Below the pieces are notes generated by a model. That model did not search any database. It worked only from the letters and a program-made list of their open reading frames with translations, and was not told the origin of the DNA. A stretch of DNA of 64,000 nucleotides from Phlegmacium glaucopus (taxonomy: Eukaryota; Basidiomycota; Agaricomycetes; Agaricales; Cortinariaceae), in contig MU130541.1 of assembly GCA_015039465.1 (NCBI GenBank), forward strand, positions 344,071 through 408,070. The letters are read 5' to 3'. The translations under genes were made by a program, and so were the position numbers. The first letter of the stretch is position 1, and every line of letters starts with the position of its first letter. Positions 12,040 to 23,747 of the stretch are shown in pieces.

Positions 12040-12542
12040 ATGTCCAATGGCACCGCGCTAAATTTCACAAACGAGGCAGGCGCTGAGGCAGTGGCTGAGG
12101 TAGTGGATCCGACTACAGTCGAGAAAGTTGTGACGACGACTGGTGGGGTCAAGGTCGCTAATATACCCAAAATCACGCTTTGCTGTCAAGAAATAATCTC
12201 TGGCAGCCCGTTATACTGGCATTATGCCAAGATACTTCTTCCTAAAACATATGAGGTATATTACCATCCCTTTCTCTTTGCTTTCGAAAGGCATTTTAAA
12301 TCACCATTACCTTGCAGGAAACCAAGGCGGCTGCTGTTAGGTGCTTCAGAGGTTTCATGATATATCCAAAGGATTCTGGAAGACAAGGACAAGTTAGGGA
12401 ATTTGTGTTAAAGGTGTCAATAAGAAGAAGTAATGGTCCGCAATTCGTGTGGGCTCACATTATGGAAGATGAGTGGTGGGAGGTAATGAATGAGCTGATT
12501 AAGGAGGACCCCCATGTGGAGGTGGCAGTCGCTTATGATTGA
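12040..12542 (+). CDS. Small unknown protein, copy 2 (intact, 146 aa)
   Basis: Exon 1 is 12,040-12,255 (72 codons), the intron 12,256-12,317 (GTATAT...TTGCAG) and exon 2 12,318-12,542. I chose the start by alignment with copy 1 (MSN...LNFTNEA). The protein has a variable acidic N-terminus (about 45 aa) and a conserved core with ITLCCQEII, HYAKILLPKTYE, VSIRR and DEWWEVMNELIKEDP, ending VEVAVAYD. The alternating hydrophobic stretches suggest a small alpha/beta fold. There is no signal peptide or membrane segment. I do not recognise the family. A duplicated promoter block and a TATA box lie upstream. Confidence 0.7.
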
Positions 12543-12720
12543 TAGGATGCCAGCTCCAGATCATCTTGACGAATGTATGTTATTAAGCGGTTTGGCCTTT
12601 AGTAGCTTTTTTTTGGATTACACACAGTTGAACTTGGATTAATTTTCGCTTGGGGGGGTGCCGGTGCAATGCGAGATCTGATAATTGACACGAAACCAAG
12701 CTGGTTGTGAGGAGGTTAGA

Positions 12721-13225
12721 AGCAATGATTTGCCATCATTCTCATACAAAGTAGACGTTTGAAACCAATTTGAAACTTGTTAAAATCTCTTGAAATTTTG
12801 GAGTATTCTCGGTTGCGAGGGCTCTCGCATGGGGTCTGTACTTCACTTATAAATACAAAGAAAATACTGTCGTGTACTAGGCAAGTCAGTTTTTACGCAA
12901 TCTCGAAAAGTTTGATGAACGCACGCGCTATGGAAATTGGACCATGAGCAAAAAAACATTGTACAAACTCGTGGACAAATCATAGTATTAGATCCGTAGT
13001 ACAAGTTTTTATTTCATTTTATTTCATTGGACGATCCTGGTAGTTGAAAAGAAGAACCTGGCCTTCGTAAGTCCATGAGAAACCCTAACCTTAAATAATT
13101 AGAAAGCAGCCTCGTGTTTGGTTGCATGTTCGGTGACCCTGTTGTCTTGTTGTTCTCCGCACCCCATCATATACCCCCCCGCTGGTTCTCTCTCTCTCTC
13201 TCTGGACTTTCTGATATACCCACTG
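12721..13225. other. Intergenic / 5' region of the BTB-CAP-Gly gene
   Basis: No gene is seen. A CT microsatellite (TCTCTCTCTCTCTCTCT) at about 13,186-13,202 lies 25 bp before the probable start codon, as is common in fungal promoters and leaders. Confidence 0.5.
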
Positions 13226-16200
13226 ATGGCTCAATCTATCATCAGTAATAGCGGTAATAGTATCATACCACCTCCGGGATTACAAGAAGCTACTAAAAAT
13301 TCAACACACGCATGGCAAGAAAATCTGGGAGAGCTTTTTCGAAATGCAAAAGATAGGTTTCCTGATGTTGTTTGGGAAGTTGGGCTTGATGAGAATGATA
13401 TGAGGAAGGAAGTTATTGATGAGGCTGATGAAGTATGGGGTCATAAAGGTATACAACATCTTTAAAATTTTTGAATCCGTGGTCTGATAATGAGTAACAA
13501 CAAAAGCGATTGTGTATGCTCGTGCACCTCCTTCGTTTCAAACTCGTTATTTCTCGTTTCGCCAACCGCTGGCGACTTTTCCTGTTGGTGAATATCCGGA
13601 GGACTCGGAATCCGTCACTCCCCGTACACGAACGCCTTCGCCTTCACCTTCGACCACAACTATGGCTACACTACCACCAACCACTGCTTTACTTCGACTC
13701 ACATCTTCCATAAATTCAACTCTTTTCTCAAACGAATTGGAATACCTTTATACCGGCAAAGGGTTCGGCGAAGCTTTCGAATTCCTCTTCGATTCTTCCG
13801 AATCATCGTCTCGTGATCACCACCACCGAGGTGGAGAGGACGATGATGATACTGATAACCCCCCTCTGGATCCGGAAGCTTTACGAATCGATAAATTGAG
13901 GAAAGATTTAGTGTTCATGTGGAGATCTAGGTTGTATTCGGATGTTCGGATTGCTTTAACAGGCAATTTTTCTTCTTCGACGACAGCCGATAATACCACC
14001 ACTGCGATATTCTCGTCCCATCGATTCATACTCGTCTCTCGATCGCCTTACTTTCATGACGCATTGTTATCTTGGCCCTCTTCTTCCAAATTACTACAGC
14101 AACAACAACAGTCGTCGGAGGAACCACCTATTGTGAATTTACCATCACCGCCGTTCACACCCGCTTCGCTCCATTTCACATTAGGATTCATATATACCGG
14201 CACACTCGTTTTCTCTCATCGTTCCTACGATCTATCAACCGCTTTCGCCATCCTACGAGCATCTCTCTATCTATCACTTTCTTCCCTCCATGACGAAATC
14301 CAAGCAAGGATCGTACAAGAAATGCTTCATGGTTTATTCCACGCCTTCATCTGCTTTGATGAATACGAACGATTGACGGGTGGGAAATGGGGCACTGGAG
14401 GTTGTAGATGTCGACAATGCGCTCGACGAGTCCCACGTGTTTTGGAGTTTGCGATGGCTGATGATGTGAAGAATCCACATTTGGATCGTGGAGCTCGACG
14501 TGCGCTCGTAGGGCTTTTCGGAGAAGGTTGGGTACATCAAGAATTCGCTTCGTTACCTTTGAAGATCCGTGAAAGTATCCTTAAAGGATTAGCGAAAAGG
14601 ACGACACCGCTCAATATCTTCCCTCTTCTATTCGCCGCCGAACATGCGTTGGGGAAACTTGGCGTTGTTATTGAACCTTGGGGAGATGTTTCGAGGGAAA
14701 TGATTTTGAGCGCTAGGAAGACGATTGATGAAGTTTTGTGTAAAGAGTCGGAAGCTTGTTTTAATGGTGATGAGTGGATGGAACTTATGGAAGCTGATGC
14801 AGTCAAGTTTGAGGATGGAGAGAAGGTTGAATGGTCGATGGCTGCTGTTTTACGTGGAGTTAAAGATAGCTATGCTGCTTCTTTATACCAGGTTTTTATT
14901 GTTATTCCAATCCCCCTATCTCTCGTGAAACTAACGTGATTTTATAGACTCTCGTATCGTCTATTTTGCTTCGTCCACATCCTACAGATGTCAATGCTCC
15001 ATTATTACCGGCTACTTCGCATGTCCGTGTTCAAGTTGAACAAACGAGATTGGAGTTACTTAAGTGGATTGGGAAACGCTGGTTGGCTATTCGTCAAGAA
15101 CGTGGATTTGATCCGTTGGAAGGATGGGCATTGAAAGAGATCAGCGATCGTATGTTTTTTGCTTTTTTTTCTATTTCCCTTTTCCTTATATACCTCTCTA
15201 GATATCGAAGTACCAATTGACGATCTCCTAAACCCACTTCCTCAAACGGCCAATTCAAAAAACCATTCACCCAAACGACAACATCCAACAGCCACAACCA
15301 ATCTTCTACGACCCACTTCAAACCATCCACATACTTCTAAAGTGGATGCAGAAAGCGATATGGCTAGTAGTATGCGCGTTAGCGTCCTCAGTCGAAGTCT
15401 TCCTTCTCGTCAAGCTTCCACCAGTACTATTACGACTTCCACTACTTCCTTCCGCGACCGCGAGAATGGTTTAGCTGTAGCATCCTCTGGAAACTCGGTA
15501 CGGAGCGTTGTACGGAGTTCGTCGGATTCTTATGCGTCTGCTATGAGTGGCAATACTCTGCGGCATTTACAATCTAATGGGGGAATGTCGCCTGCGAGGA
15601 TGATTGTTAGGGAGACGAGGGCTAGTGGTGGCGGTAGTGGTAGAATGGTGGAATTGAAAGATCGGCCGGATTCGAAATTGACGCCTAGTGTTACGTCGTC
15701 TAGGAGGACACCTTCGCCGTCGTTGATGCAGCCTTCTATTCTTGAGCCTGATGTGTTGGAAGAAGGGATGGAGGAAAGGGAAGGGGATGGGGGGGAAGAA
15801 GAAAATCAATATGACGAGGGTAGCAGAAATGGAGACGAAGAAGAAGAAGCAGACTCTCAATCCTCGATTCATCAAAACAACCCACCTGTCCAAAAAGTAT
15901 TGATCACTCGCGCTTCATTAGCAAGCGTCACTACTTCGCGGTCATCTTTGTCTTCGCTTTCGAGTGTCAGTCCTAGACCGAAATCATATACTAGCTCCAT
16001 TCGATCGCAGTCTACGGTCAAGAAATCGGTGGCTTCGACCAGCTCTCGCAGTCGGTTAAACGTCACTCCTACGAAAATATCTACTTCTCCTGTCCCTCGT
16101 CCTACTACCAGGACTCCCCGTCTATCTACCACATCCATCAATCGTCCCATCTCCAGTCTTTCAAGTGCAACCGACAGTACAGCCACGTTCCGTACAGCCA

Positions 16201-17759
16201 GCACTGGTGTTCGTTTATCCCCTACCGCACGATCTCGTCCAGCGTCTGGTGCTTCCAATATCAGTATGCGTACACCCAGCGGTGGGAGTGGTGATAAATC
16301 GAAAGCGAATTCTCCTATTAGTGAACGAACGAGGAGGATATCTAGTACTTCTGTTACTTCTGTGGCTAGTAATGCGGGTAGTTCAAAGTCTACGAGTCGG
16401 ATTAGGACGACGAGTACTGGGAAGAGACCTGTTGGCGGTGCTGCGGCTGCTAGTGCTGGTATAACTACTCCTCCGATGCCAATTGTGGATCCGAAGAAAT
16501 TGGCGCCTACATCTGCTGCTACTAGACCTGGTTCTATTCATTCTTCTGTATCTGGTGGTTCGACAAGTACCTCCTCGACTTCTAGAAAGGTCGTCCGGAA
16601 AGTTGTGCTTAAAAAGAAATCGGGCGATGTTGACCAAACTTCCTCGTCGCCGGCGGCGGCTGTTGAGGCACCAGTTGAAGAATCGGAAATAGGGGTGGAA
16701 GTGAAGAAGGAAGGAACGGAGAAAGAGGCGGAGATGGATGTGGATGTGGAGGATGACAAAGAGGCTGTGAAAGAAGATGATAAACATCCCGTTAGAGAGG
16801 ATATGGTCGTTGAAGACCAACCCTCAGCCAATACCTCGAGCGCCATGACTGTGAAACTCAAGGATGAAGCTATACCGGTGACGCCAACGAGCAACATGGC
16901 TACGGAACATAAAAAGACGAGCAGTTCGGCGTCAGGGGGTAGTATTATAACGTTGAAGAGGAAAGGGTCAACTGATACTATCAAGACCGTGAAATCTTCA
17001 CCAGCCGCTGCTGCACCGATTGTCGTAGATGCACCGTTGACCAAACAACTTCCTCCAACTCCGTCTTCTGAATCGCCACTTCCGTCTCAACAACCACTTC
17101 CGTCTCAACAACCACTTCCGTCTCAACAATCACTTCCGTCTCAACAACCACTTCCGTCTCAACAACCACTTCCACAACCCCCTCCCTTGCATCACCAATC
17201 GTCAAGCCTCAAACCACCAGCAACAGTAGTCGATTACAAAGTCGTGCCGCAAGGAGCTACACTTGAAATCGGAATTCCATGTATCATCGCTTCTAAAAGG
17301 AAACGGTTTAAAGCTTATGCGAGGTATATTGGTGAAGTTGAGGGTGAGACTGGTGCTTGGGTCGGTGTGGAAGTACCTATGCCTTTTGGTGATAATTTGG
17401 GACCGGGTGGTGATGGAGATAATAGAGTTCATGGGGATGAAAGACAATGGAATGATGGCTCATGGGGTGGTATACGATATTTTGAGATTGGAGGTATGGG
17501 CGGATCCGAATGGGATTATGGTGGTAGTGGTACGAACGAAGAACGGGCGTCAAGGAGAAGAAGAGTAGATGGAGGAAGTGGTGGTGGTGGTAAAGGTATT
17601 TTGAAAAGAGAAGGAGATCAACTTAGTATCGCTTCAGCTTCTGAGATTCGGAGGAAGAAGGTTAGGAGTGTCAGTCCTGCTGTTTCTGAGATGTCGGGTG
17701 TTGAGTCGAGAGGTCTCTTTGTTAGACCTCAACAGGTACTATACGTCCTCGATATTTAG
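13226..17759 (+). CDS. BTB/POZ plus CAP-Gly domain protein, ~1,455 aa
   Basis: The four exons 13,226-13,448, 13,507-14,891, 14,948-15,149 and 15,202-17,759 join in frame to exactly 1,456 codons including the stop. Residues ~210-330 form a BTB/POZ domain (LYSDVRIAL, then FSSHRFILVSRSPYFHDALL, then FTLGFIYTGTLVFS), a protein-interaction module. The middle (about 600-1,270) is Ser/Thr/Arg-rich and disordered, with a (LPSQQP)n repeat coded by an 18-bp minisatellite at 17,078-17,170. Residues ~1,285-1,455 are a CAP-Gly domain (KAYARYIGEVEGETGAWVGV, NDGSWGGIRYFEIGG, then RGLFVRPQQVLYV), which binds C-terminal EEY/F tails of tubulin or EB proteins. The usual GKNDGS is changed to RQWNDGS, and ~60 residues are inserted before the RGLFVRP strand. 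A microtubule- or cortex-linked adaptor role is inferred. Confidence 0.88.
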
Positions 17760-17769
17760 TAATTACGTA

Positions 17770-19055
17770 ATGTTGTTCCAGGATCTCATTGACCTGATCA
17801 TCGATCATCTCGCTGACTCGGGACACCAATGTCCAATCGTCAGTCGTTCCTTTCGCCAACGCTCTCAGCAGCATAGATTCAAGTCCATCGTTATCAATGG
17901 CGATCAAACTCGCATCCAAAACCTATTCACAATCATACAACACAATTCTGACATTGCACACTACATCCAAGCGCTCACTTTGGAATCTGACGGCTTGAAA
18001 TATTCATGGATTGGCAGGAATCCATTATTCATCGCTGTCATGGATAAGATATCTAATTCCGACAGGCCACTTCGCAAGTTAACAATAAGACCGGGTGCGG
18101 ATGAATATCATGGTTATGCGACTCTGATCTTGGACGATCCAAGGCCGCTGTTGGATCATTTCTTCCTGCCTTTCATCTCTCCATTCATAACCTCGTTAAC
18201 TCTCGAGAAACTTGATAATGTGCCCATTGAAGTTGTTGAAAGCTGTATCCATTTAACACACCTCGAGTTATTAGAGGTTGAGTTGGTGGCGGAACGAAGG
18301 AACTCCTCCCAATCACATCACCATCCTCTTAAACTTCAACACCTCGCACATCGTTTTTCACGATCAGCATTGATGGAGCTCCTCTATCCATCATCATCAT
18401 CACCATCATTGGACTTGTCTCATCTCAAGTCTTTTGTTATTTATACAGACGAACTACGGGCCCTCGAATTCGAAAACGAGATCATTGATGTCTCCCGCGA
18501 GTCTCTCGAAGAGATCTATATCATTACCACGAACACGTATCGTAAGTGGCCTTTCCAATGAGATCAAAGCAAATGTTTTTCTAAATCCATCCAATAGGCA
18601 GCGTAGTATTTCATGGTGTCGCTAATCTTCATGATTCACCCCGTTTACGCCTTCTACATGCCCATGTTTTATTTCCTGAAGACAGGCTCGTATCCATCTG
18701 TCAGACTCTCTCAACTATCCGTACCGGGTCGTTGGATAGTTTGCTCATTAACGCTAAAGTAGCCTTCTACGACCCGGAAGTCGTGTTCGACGCCGATTGG
18801 CCCACTTTTTGCTCACAAGTGGCAAGAGTTATGTCGGGCGGGGGAAGGTTCGAATTTAAGATGACGCGTACGCATGGGGACCCTATTGGCGGCATGGATC
18901 CGTACACGTATGGAAACAATCTAGATGAACGGTGCCGGTTGATTATAACACGACTCCGTACAGAAAAGCTTGGTTCATTGGAGGAGGGGGATAATAATCC
19001 CCATTTCACAATCGCTCTATCCTATGATCTTTTACGAATACCACTGACCTTTTAA
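17770..19055 (+). CDS. F-box-like protein, tandem copy 1 (409 aa)
   Basis: Exon 1 is 17,770-18,541 and exon 2 18,598-19,055 (intron 56 bp, GTAAGT...ATAG). The N-terminus (QDLIDLIIDHLADSG...CPIVSRSFRQRSQ) fits the F-box-like start of the large agaricomycete family. A leucine-rich, beta-type region (residues ~55-255) with SFITSLTLEKL and HLTHLELLEVE follows. Exon 2 adds a conserved C-terminal region (WPTFCSQVARVMS, RLRTEKLGSLEEGD). F-box proteins typically recruit substrates to an SCF ubiquitin ligase; the substrate is unknown. The ATG lies only 10 bp after the CAP-Gly gene stop and in the same orientation, so its promoter would have to lie in that gene or the two are co-transcribed. An upstream in-frame start at 17,668 overlaps the CAP-Gly gene and is less likely. 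Confidence 0.8.
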
Positions 19056-19379
19056 TAAAGTTTTATAACTCTATATGACCATGTATGTGGCATGAATTTG
19101 TATAAAATACGTCCTGTCCACCCCCACACCGAGGAAGGAGTTGTGATTAAATAATTAAGGATAAAGGGGAAGAAATCGTTAATTGGAATCTTCAGGTCTT
19201 CCTCATGGGTATTGGGTAGAGAATAACATGTCTTCAACGAGGGTATTCTCTACAACGGGGGGACCAAAAATCTGTCCGTTGAAGAAGAATAAATTTATCT
19301 GGATAAAAAAACAGTAGGGGTTAACGTCATCGAGCCTGCCCGAAAGTTAAGGCTGGGTTTGGGCTGGTTCACCGTTCAA

Positions 19380-21290
19380 GTTGGAAATCTGCGTTTCACC
19401 TGAAATATCACTAAGTAATTTGATTGTTTCTGGATAAATCGACAGGCCAATTATATTCGGTTCAGTGCGACCCTTCGGGAACCCATGATGGACTGCTTTG
19501 CAGAATTCAGTGTTGAGTCAAGGTCTACTTTGTTCGACCCTCGATATTTGGTAATTACGTAATGTTGTGCCAGGATCTCATTGACCTGATCATCGATCAT
19601 CTCGCTGACTCGGGACAGCAATGTCCAATCGTCAGTCGTTCCTTTCGCCAACGCTCTCAGCAGCATAGATTCAAGTCCATCGTTATCAACGGCGATAAAA
19701 CTCGCATCCAAAACCTATTCACAATCATACAACACAATCCTTACATTGCAGACTACATCCAGGCGCTGACCTTGGAACGTACCGACCTTGAATATTCATG
19801 GATTTGCGGGAATCCATTATTCCTCGCTGTCATGGATAAGATATCTACTTCCGACAGGCCACTTCGCAAGTTGACAATGAGAGTGGGCGCGGATGTAGGT
19901 GATGGTTACTATGGGACTCTGATGTGGGATCCAAAACTGCTGTTGGATCGTTTCTTCCTGCCTTTCATCTCTCCATTCATAACCTCATTAACTCTCGAGC
20001 GACTCAAGAATGTACCCATTGAAGTTGTTGAAAGCTGTATCCATTTAACTCACCTCGAGTTGTTAGAGGTTGAGTTGGTGGGGGAACGAAGGAACTCCTC
20101 CCAATCACATCACCATCCTCTTAAACTTCAACATCTCGCATTTTCAAGATCGGGATTTGAAGACCTTCTCAATCCATCATTATCGTTATCAACATTGGAC
20201 TTGTCTCACCTCAAGTCATTCATTGCGTATACAGACGATCTACGGGACCTTGCCCTTGAAAACCAGATCATTGATGTCTCCCGCGAGTCTCTCGAAGAGA
20301 TCTATATTATTACCATGAACACGTCTCGTAAGTGGCCTTTCCAATGAGAGAAAAGCAAATGTTTTGCTAAATCCATCCAATAGGCAGCATACTATTTCAT
20401 GGTGTCGCTAATCTTCACGATTCACCCCGTTTACGCCTTCTACATGCCCATGTTTTATTTCCTGAAGACAGCCTCGTATCCATCTGTCAGACTCTCTCAA
20501 CTATCCGTACCGGGTCGTTGGAGAGTTTGCTCATTAACGCTAAAGTAGCCTTCTGCGACTTTTACGACCCGGAAGTCGTGCTCGACGCCGATTGGCCCAC
20601 TTTTTGCTCACAAGTGGCAAGAGTTATGTCAGGCGAGGGAAGGTTCGAATTTAAGATGACGTGTGCGTATGGGGATCCTATTGACGGCATGGACGATTTA
20701 GATGAACGGTGCCGGTTGATTATAACACGACTCCGTACAGAAAAGCTTGGTTCATTGGAAGAGGGGGATAATAATCCCCATTTCGCAATCGCTCTATCCT
20801 ATGATCTATTTTACGAATACTGATCTAAAACTCTTGTGACCATGTATGTGGCATGAGTTTGTATAAAAATACGTCCTGTCCACCCACACAGAGGAAGGAG
20901 TTTTGATTAAATAATTAAGGATAAAGGTGATGAAATCGTTAATTGGAATCTTCAGGTCTAGATGAATCTTCCTCATGGGTATTGGGTAAAGAATAACATG
21001 TCTTCAAAGAGGATATTCTCTACAACGGAGGACAGAAGATCTGTCCGTTGAAGAAGAATAAATTTATCTGGATAAAAAAACAGTAGGGGTTAACGTCCTC
21101 GAGCCTGCCCGAAAATTGAGGCCGGGTTTGGGCTGGTTCAAGTTAGAAATCTGCGTTTCACCTGAAATATCACTAAGTAATTTGATTGTTTCTGGATAAA
21201 TCGACAGACCAATTATATTCGTTCAGTGCGGCCCTTGGAACCCACGATGAACTGCTCTGCAGAACTCAGTGTTGTCCTCAACGAGGTCAC
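19380..21290 (+). repeat. Second unit of a tandem F-box gene duplication
   Basis: The 3' flank of copy 1 (19,056-19,500: TTATCTGGATAAAAAAACAGTAGGGGTTAACGTC, TTGATTGTTTCTGGATAAATCGACAGG, CAGTGCGRCCCTT words) recurs after copy 2 (20,824-21,290). The start of unit 2 (about 19,517-19,560) also carries a decayed piece of the CAP-Gly gene 3' end, so the duplicated segment began inside that gene. Confidence 0.75.
19562..20823 (+). CDS. F-box-like protein, tandem copy 2 (401 aa)
   Basis: Exon 1 is 19,562-20,327 and exon 2 20,384-20,823, with the same splice positions as copy 1 (GTAAGT...ATAG). The F-box-like start, the leucine-rich part and the C-terminal WPTFCSQVARVMS/GSLEEGD region are all kept with no stop or frameshift. 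Differences from copy 1 are clustered, for example a shorter Gly/Asp loop in exon 2. It is probably a functional recent duplicate; what it targets is unknown. Confidence 0.8.
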
Positions 21291-21716
21291 ATGATCTATG
21301 TATCTAGTGTTGCCACGGCTCGGCGCGGCTCAGGCACCTGAGCCGATTGTAATGACAGCAGAGCCGCCCTGAGCCAACCCTGAGCAAAGTTGTTCACCTG
21401 TAGTCTTACTTGTCTGCTAAGCCTAAGTTATACTGTTTAACTATAATTTAAGCTGTGTACACTATATTTATAACATGTTGTAATATCCCCTAGAGCCAGA
21501 TATCTGCATAACATAAAAATCTTTGGCTCAACTTTGGCTATGTTTGTCTTTTTGTAAATATGGTTCATGGGAGGCAGTTGCCTGGCTCTAGGGATGGGAT
21601 ACTGCAATTTATAGTAAAATGAAATTTGTGGCCAAATTCACTTGGGAGCTTTACCAAATCCTCAGGATCAAACTGGCTGCCACTACCGCCTATCATCCAC
21701 AAGGAGATGGTCAGAC

Positions 21717-22312
21717 TAGTGATGCCAAAGTTCAGTTCTGAACTGACTCACTGAACCTGAACTGACTGAACTGAACTGAACTGAACTGAAAAGTTCAGTT
21801 CAGTTCAGGCATATGGAGAATTGGCAGTTCATCCAGTTCGAACTGAACTGAACTGCTGAACTGATAGGTCCTCGAAGGATGAGAAATTCCTATATATTGA
21901 TCCATGTTTCCTGGAAATTGATTCTTTGGTGATGTACAAATGATTTGGAAGTCCTTTTGGGAGTAAAACAATGATTGAGCAAGGAGATAATGACCATATG
22001 ATGTGATTATGTTATATATTAGCATTATCCATTTTGGAACATAAATACAAATCAGTGGTGTTATATATTCTCAAGGGGTCCTGAGATCATACATGAGTAG
22101 AAATTGGGTGCCTAAGGCCTAAGGATGGTCCTTGGACGATGAAATTTCCAATAATAAGTAAAATATAGAATTTATAACAGTTCTTCAGTTCAGTTCAGTT
22201 CGAACCGGTTCTTTAACAGTTCAGTTCAGTTCAGGAAAAACTTAGTCAGTTCAGTTCTCAGTTCAGCAAAAAATGCTGCTGAACTGAACTGAACTGAACT
22301 TTGGCATCACTA
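21717..22312. mobile_element. hAT-like MITE, 596 bp, TSD GGTCAGAC
   Basis: The perfect terminal inverted repeat TAGTGATGCCAAAGTTCAGT is followed at both ends by runs of GAACT/AGTTC repeats. The 8-bp duplication GGTCAGAC (21,709-21,716 and 22,313-22,320) is exact. It lies in the integrase codons of the Gypsy fragment (between GDGQT and E), so it came after that retrotransposon. Confidence 0.92.
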
Positions 22313-23131
22313 GGTCAGACTGAAAGGAATTGGAACAATACCTTCGGATCTTCGTGAATCAACGACAAAATGACTGGGCCGAACTCCTCCCCCTTGCTGA
22401 ATTCCAGTACAACAACCACATCCATTCCTCTACCCAACAACCACCCTTCCTCTTGGATTCAGGTCGACTCCCCTGAATGGGCTTTGAGCCGAACCAACCC
22501 AAGTCCTGAATGGAATCGGTCAATGAATTGACTGAACAAATGCAGAATACTCTGGATGAGGCAAAAGCGGCATTGGTCAAATCTAAAGACGACATGACGA
22601 GGTATTACAACCAGAAGAGGACTCCGGCACCCAAATACAAACCAGGAGACAAAGTGTACTTGGATGCCAGCGACATACAGACCACTTGGCCATCCAAGAA
22701 ATTGTCCCATCGGCACTTGGGTCCTTTTCTGATTGAAAGACGGGTAGGCAACAATGTGTACCAACTCCAACTTCCCTTGTCTATGAAACGTCTACACCCG
22801 GTGTTCAACATTGTCAAGTTAACCCCGGCCCTGATTGACCCAATCCCTGGTAGATGTGTTCTGCCTCCCCCACTCCCAGAAATCATTGACGGGGAAGAAG
22901 AGTGGGTTGTTGAAGAAATCCTCCACAGCAAAGTCATGAACAGGAAATTTCAGTACCTTGTGAAATGGCAAGGTTTTGGGATTGAACAAACAGCTGGGAA
23001 CCTCGTGAAAATGTACATGCTCCCAAACTCGTCGCAGAATTCCACAGAAAAAACCTGGAAGCCCCTCAACACATCTGAAGGACTGAGTTTGAATTTGTGC
23101 CAGGACATCACTTTTTGAAGGGGGGGATGGA

Positions 23132-23571
23132 TGTTAGGGGACACCCAATTTTGAGCCCAACTCCCAACTCCCGATCTCACCCCCGAACCCGATTTCACAT
23201 CCAAACCCAATCTCACTCCAGAACACCTACACTCCACCTCATTGGCAAACTTGACTGCTTGTCCAAACCAATCAGCCTGACACTACCACAACTCCTGATC
23301 AGACCCAACCCAAACCAAACTTACAACTTTATAATTATTTCATTATTTCATTATTTTATATGACACCACTTTTATTATCATTTATTTATTTATTTTCATA
23401 TGTCCATTATGTCCATATCTGTACCTAAATACCTCCTCACCTTAGCAGGGATCCCTATCTTTTCCTTTTAGGATCCCCTGCTAGATGAGTTAGTCATAGT
23501 CACATTTATAATATATTAAATTGAGGATCCCCTGCTAGCTTGACTAAGTTGGTGTCGCAGTTGCCCTAACA
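23132..23571 (+). repeat. Gypsy LTR, 440 bp
   Basis: Starts TGTTAGGGGACACCC and ends CAGTTGCCCTAACA (short inverted TGTTAGG/CCTAACA ends). It contains two GGATCCCCTGCTAG-type motifs near the 3' end. Related copies are at 29,757-30,484, 32,002-32,230, 50,775-51,092 and 60,898-61,298 (minus). Confidence 0.85.
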
Positions 23572-23747
23572 CTCTGAGCTGGGAGCCAATTTACTGGTGC
23601 AGCCTGCCCAAAATAGCAGCTTGGCTGGACAACTCATGGCTTGGAGCTGCACCGTTGGCAACACTATATGTATCTAATCTATGGAATGGCAGATTACACT
23701 ACTACAGCAGATAACATTATTGAGCTCTATGAAATTTGAGGCAGGTA

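Larger units (their letters stand above)
11502..12720 (+). repeat. Unit 2 of a tandem gene duplication (unit 1 split: 1,912-2,564 and 10,584-11,317)
   Basis: Similarity covers the promoter, both exons, the intron and about 170 bp after the stop (GATTGATAGG through GACACGAAACCAAGCTGG at about 11,285-11,315 and 12,688-12,718). Unit 2 has an extra internal duplication of ~115 bp in its promoter (11,758-11,862 and 11,876-11,983) where unit 1 has a single copy (about 2,201-2,300). Confidence 0.75.
21607..23571 (+). mobile_element. Ty3/Gypsy remnant: integrase 3' half, chromodomain and 3' LTR
   Basis: Read through the MITE at 21,717-22,312, the plus strand codes for integrase core motifs (KFVAKFT, AYHPQGDGQTE, then NDWAELLPLAEFQYNN in frames around 22,370), the integrase C-terminal part (DMTRYYNQKR, KYKPGDKVYLDA, LHPVFNIVKL) and a chromodomain-like end (EEWVVEEILHSK, KYLVKWQGF-like at ~22,950). 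A purine-rich tract (GAAGGGGGGGATGG, about 23,117-23,130) abuts the LTR at 23,132-23,571, which begins TGTTAGGGGACACC and ends GCCCTAACA. The 5' two-thirds are missing and the frame is broken, so it is dead. Confidence 0.85.
21305..23666. mobile_element. hAT-like nonautonomous element carrying Gypsy DNA, TSD TATGTATC
   Basis: The left end TAGTGTTGCCA and right end TGGCAACACTA are inverted copies flanked by an identical 8-bp duplication TATGTATC (21,297-21,304 and 23,667-23,674), the hAT signature. The outer parts (21,305-21,600 and 23,572-23,666) are rich in CTGAGCC/GGCTCAG and GGCTTGG words. A Gypsy fragment with LTR (21,607-23,571) and, within that, a second hAT-like MITE (21,717-22,312) sit inside: three nested insertions. 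Confidence 0.8.

Noticed and set aside
15567..17447. Several 80-170-codon frames opposite or shifted in the BTB/CAP-Gly gene
   Set aside because: They are shadows of a Ser/Thr-rich low-complexity exon and have no motif of their own.
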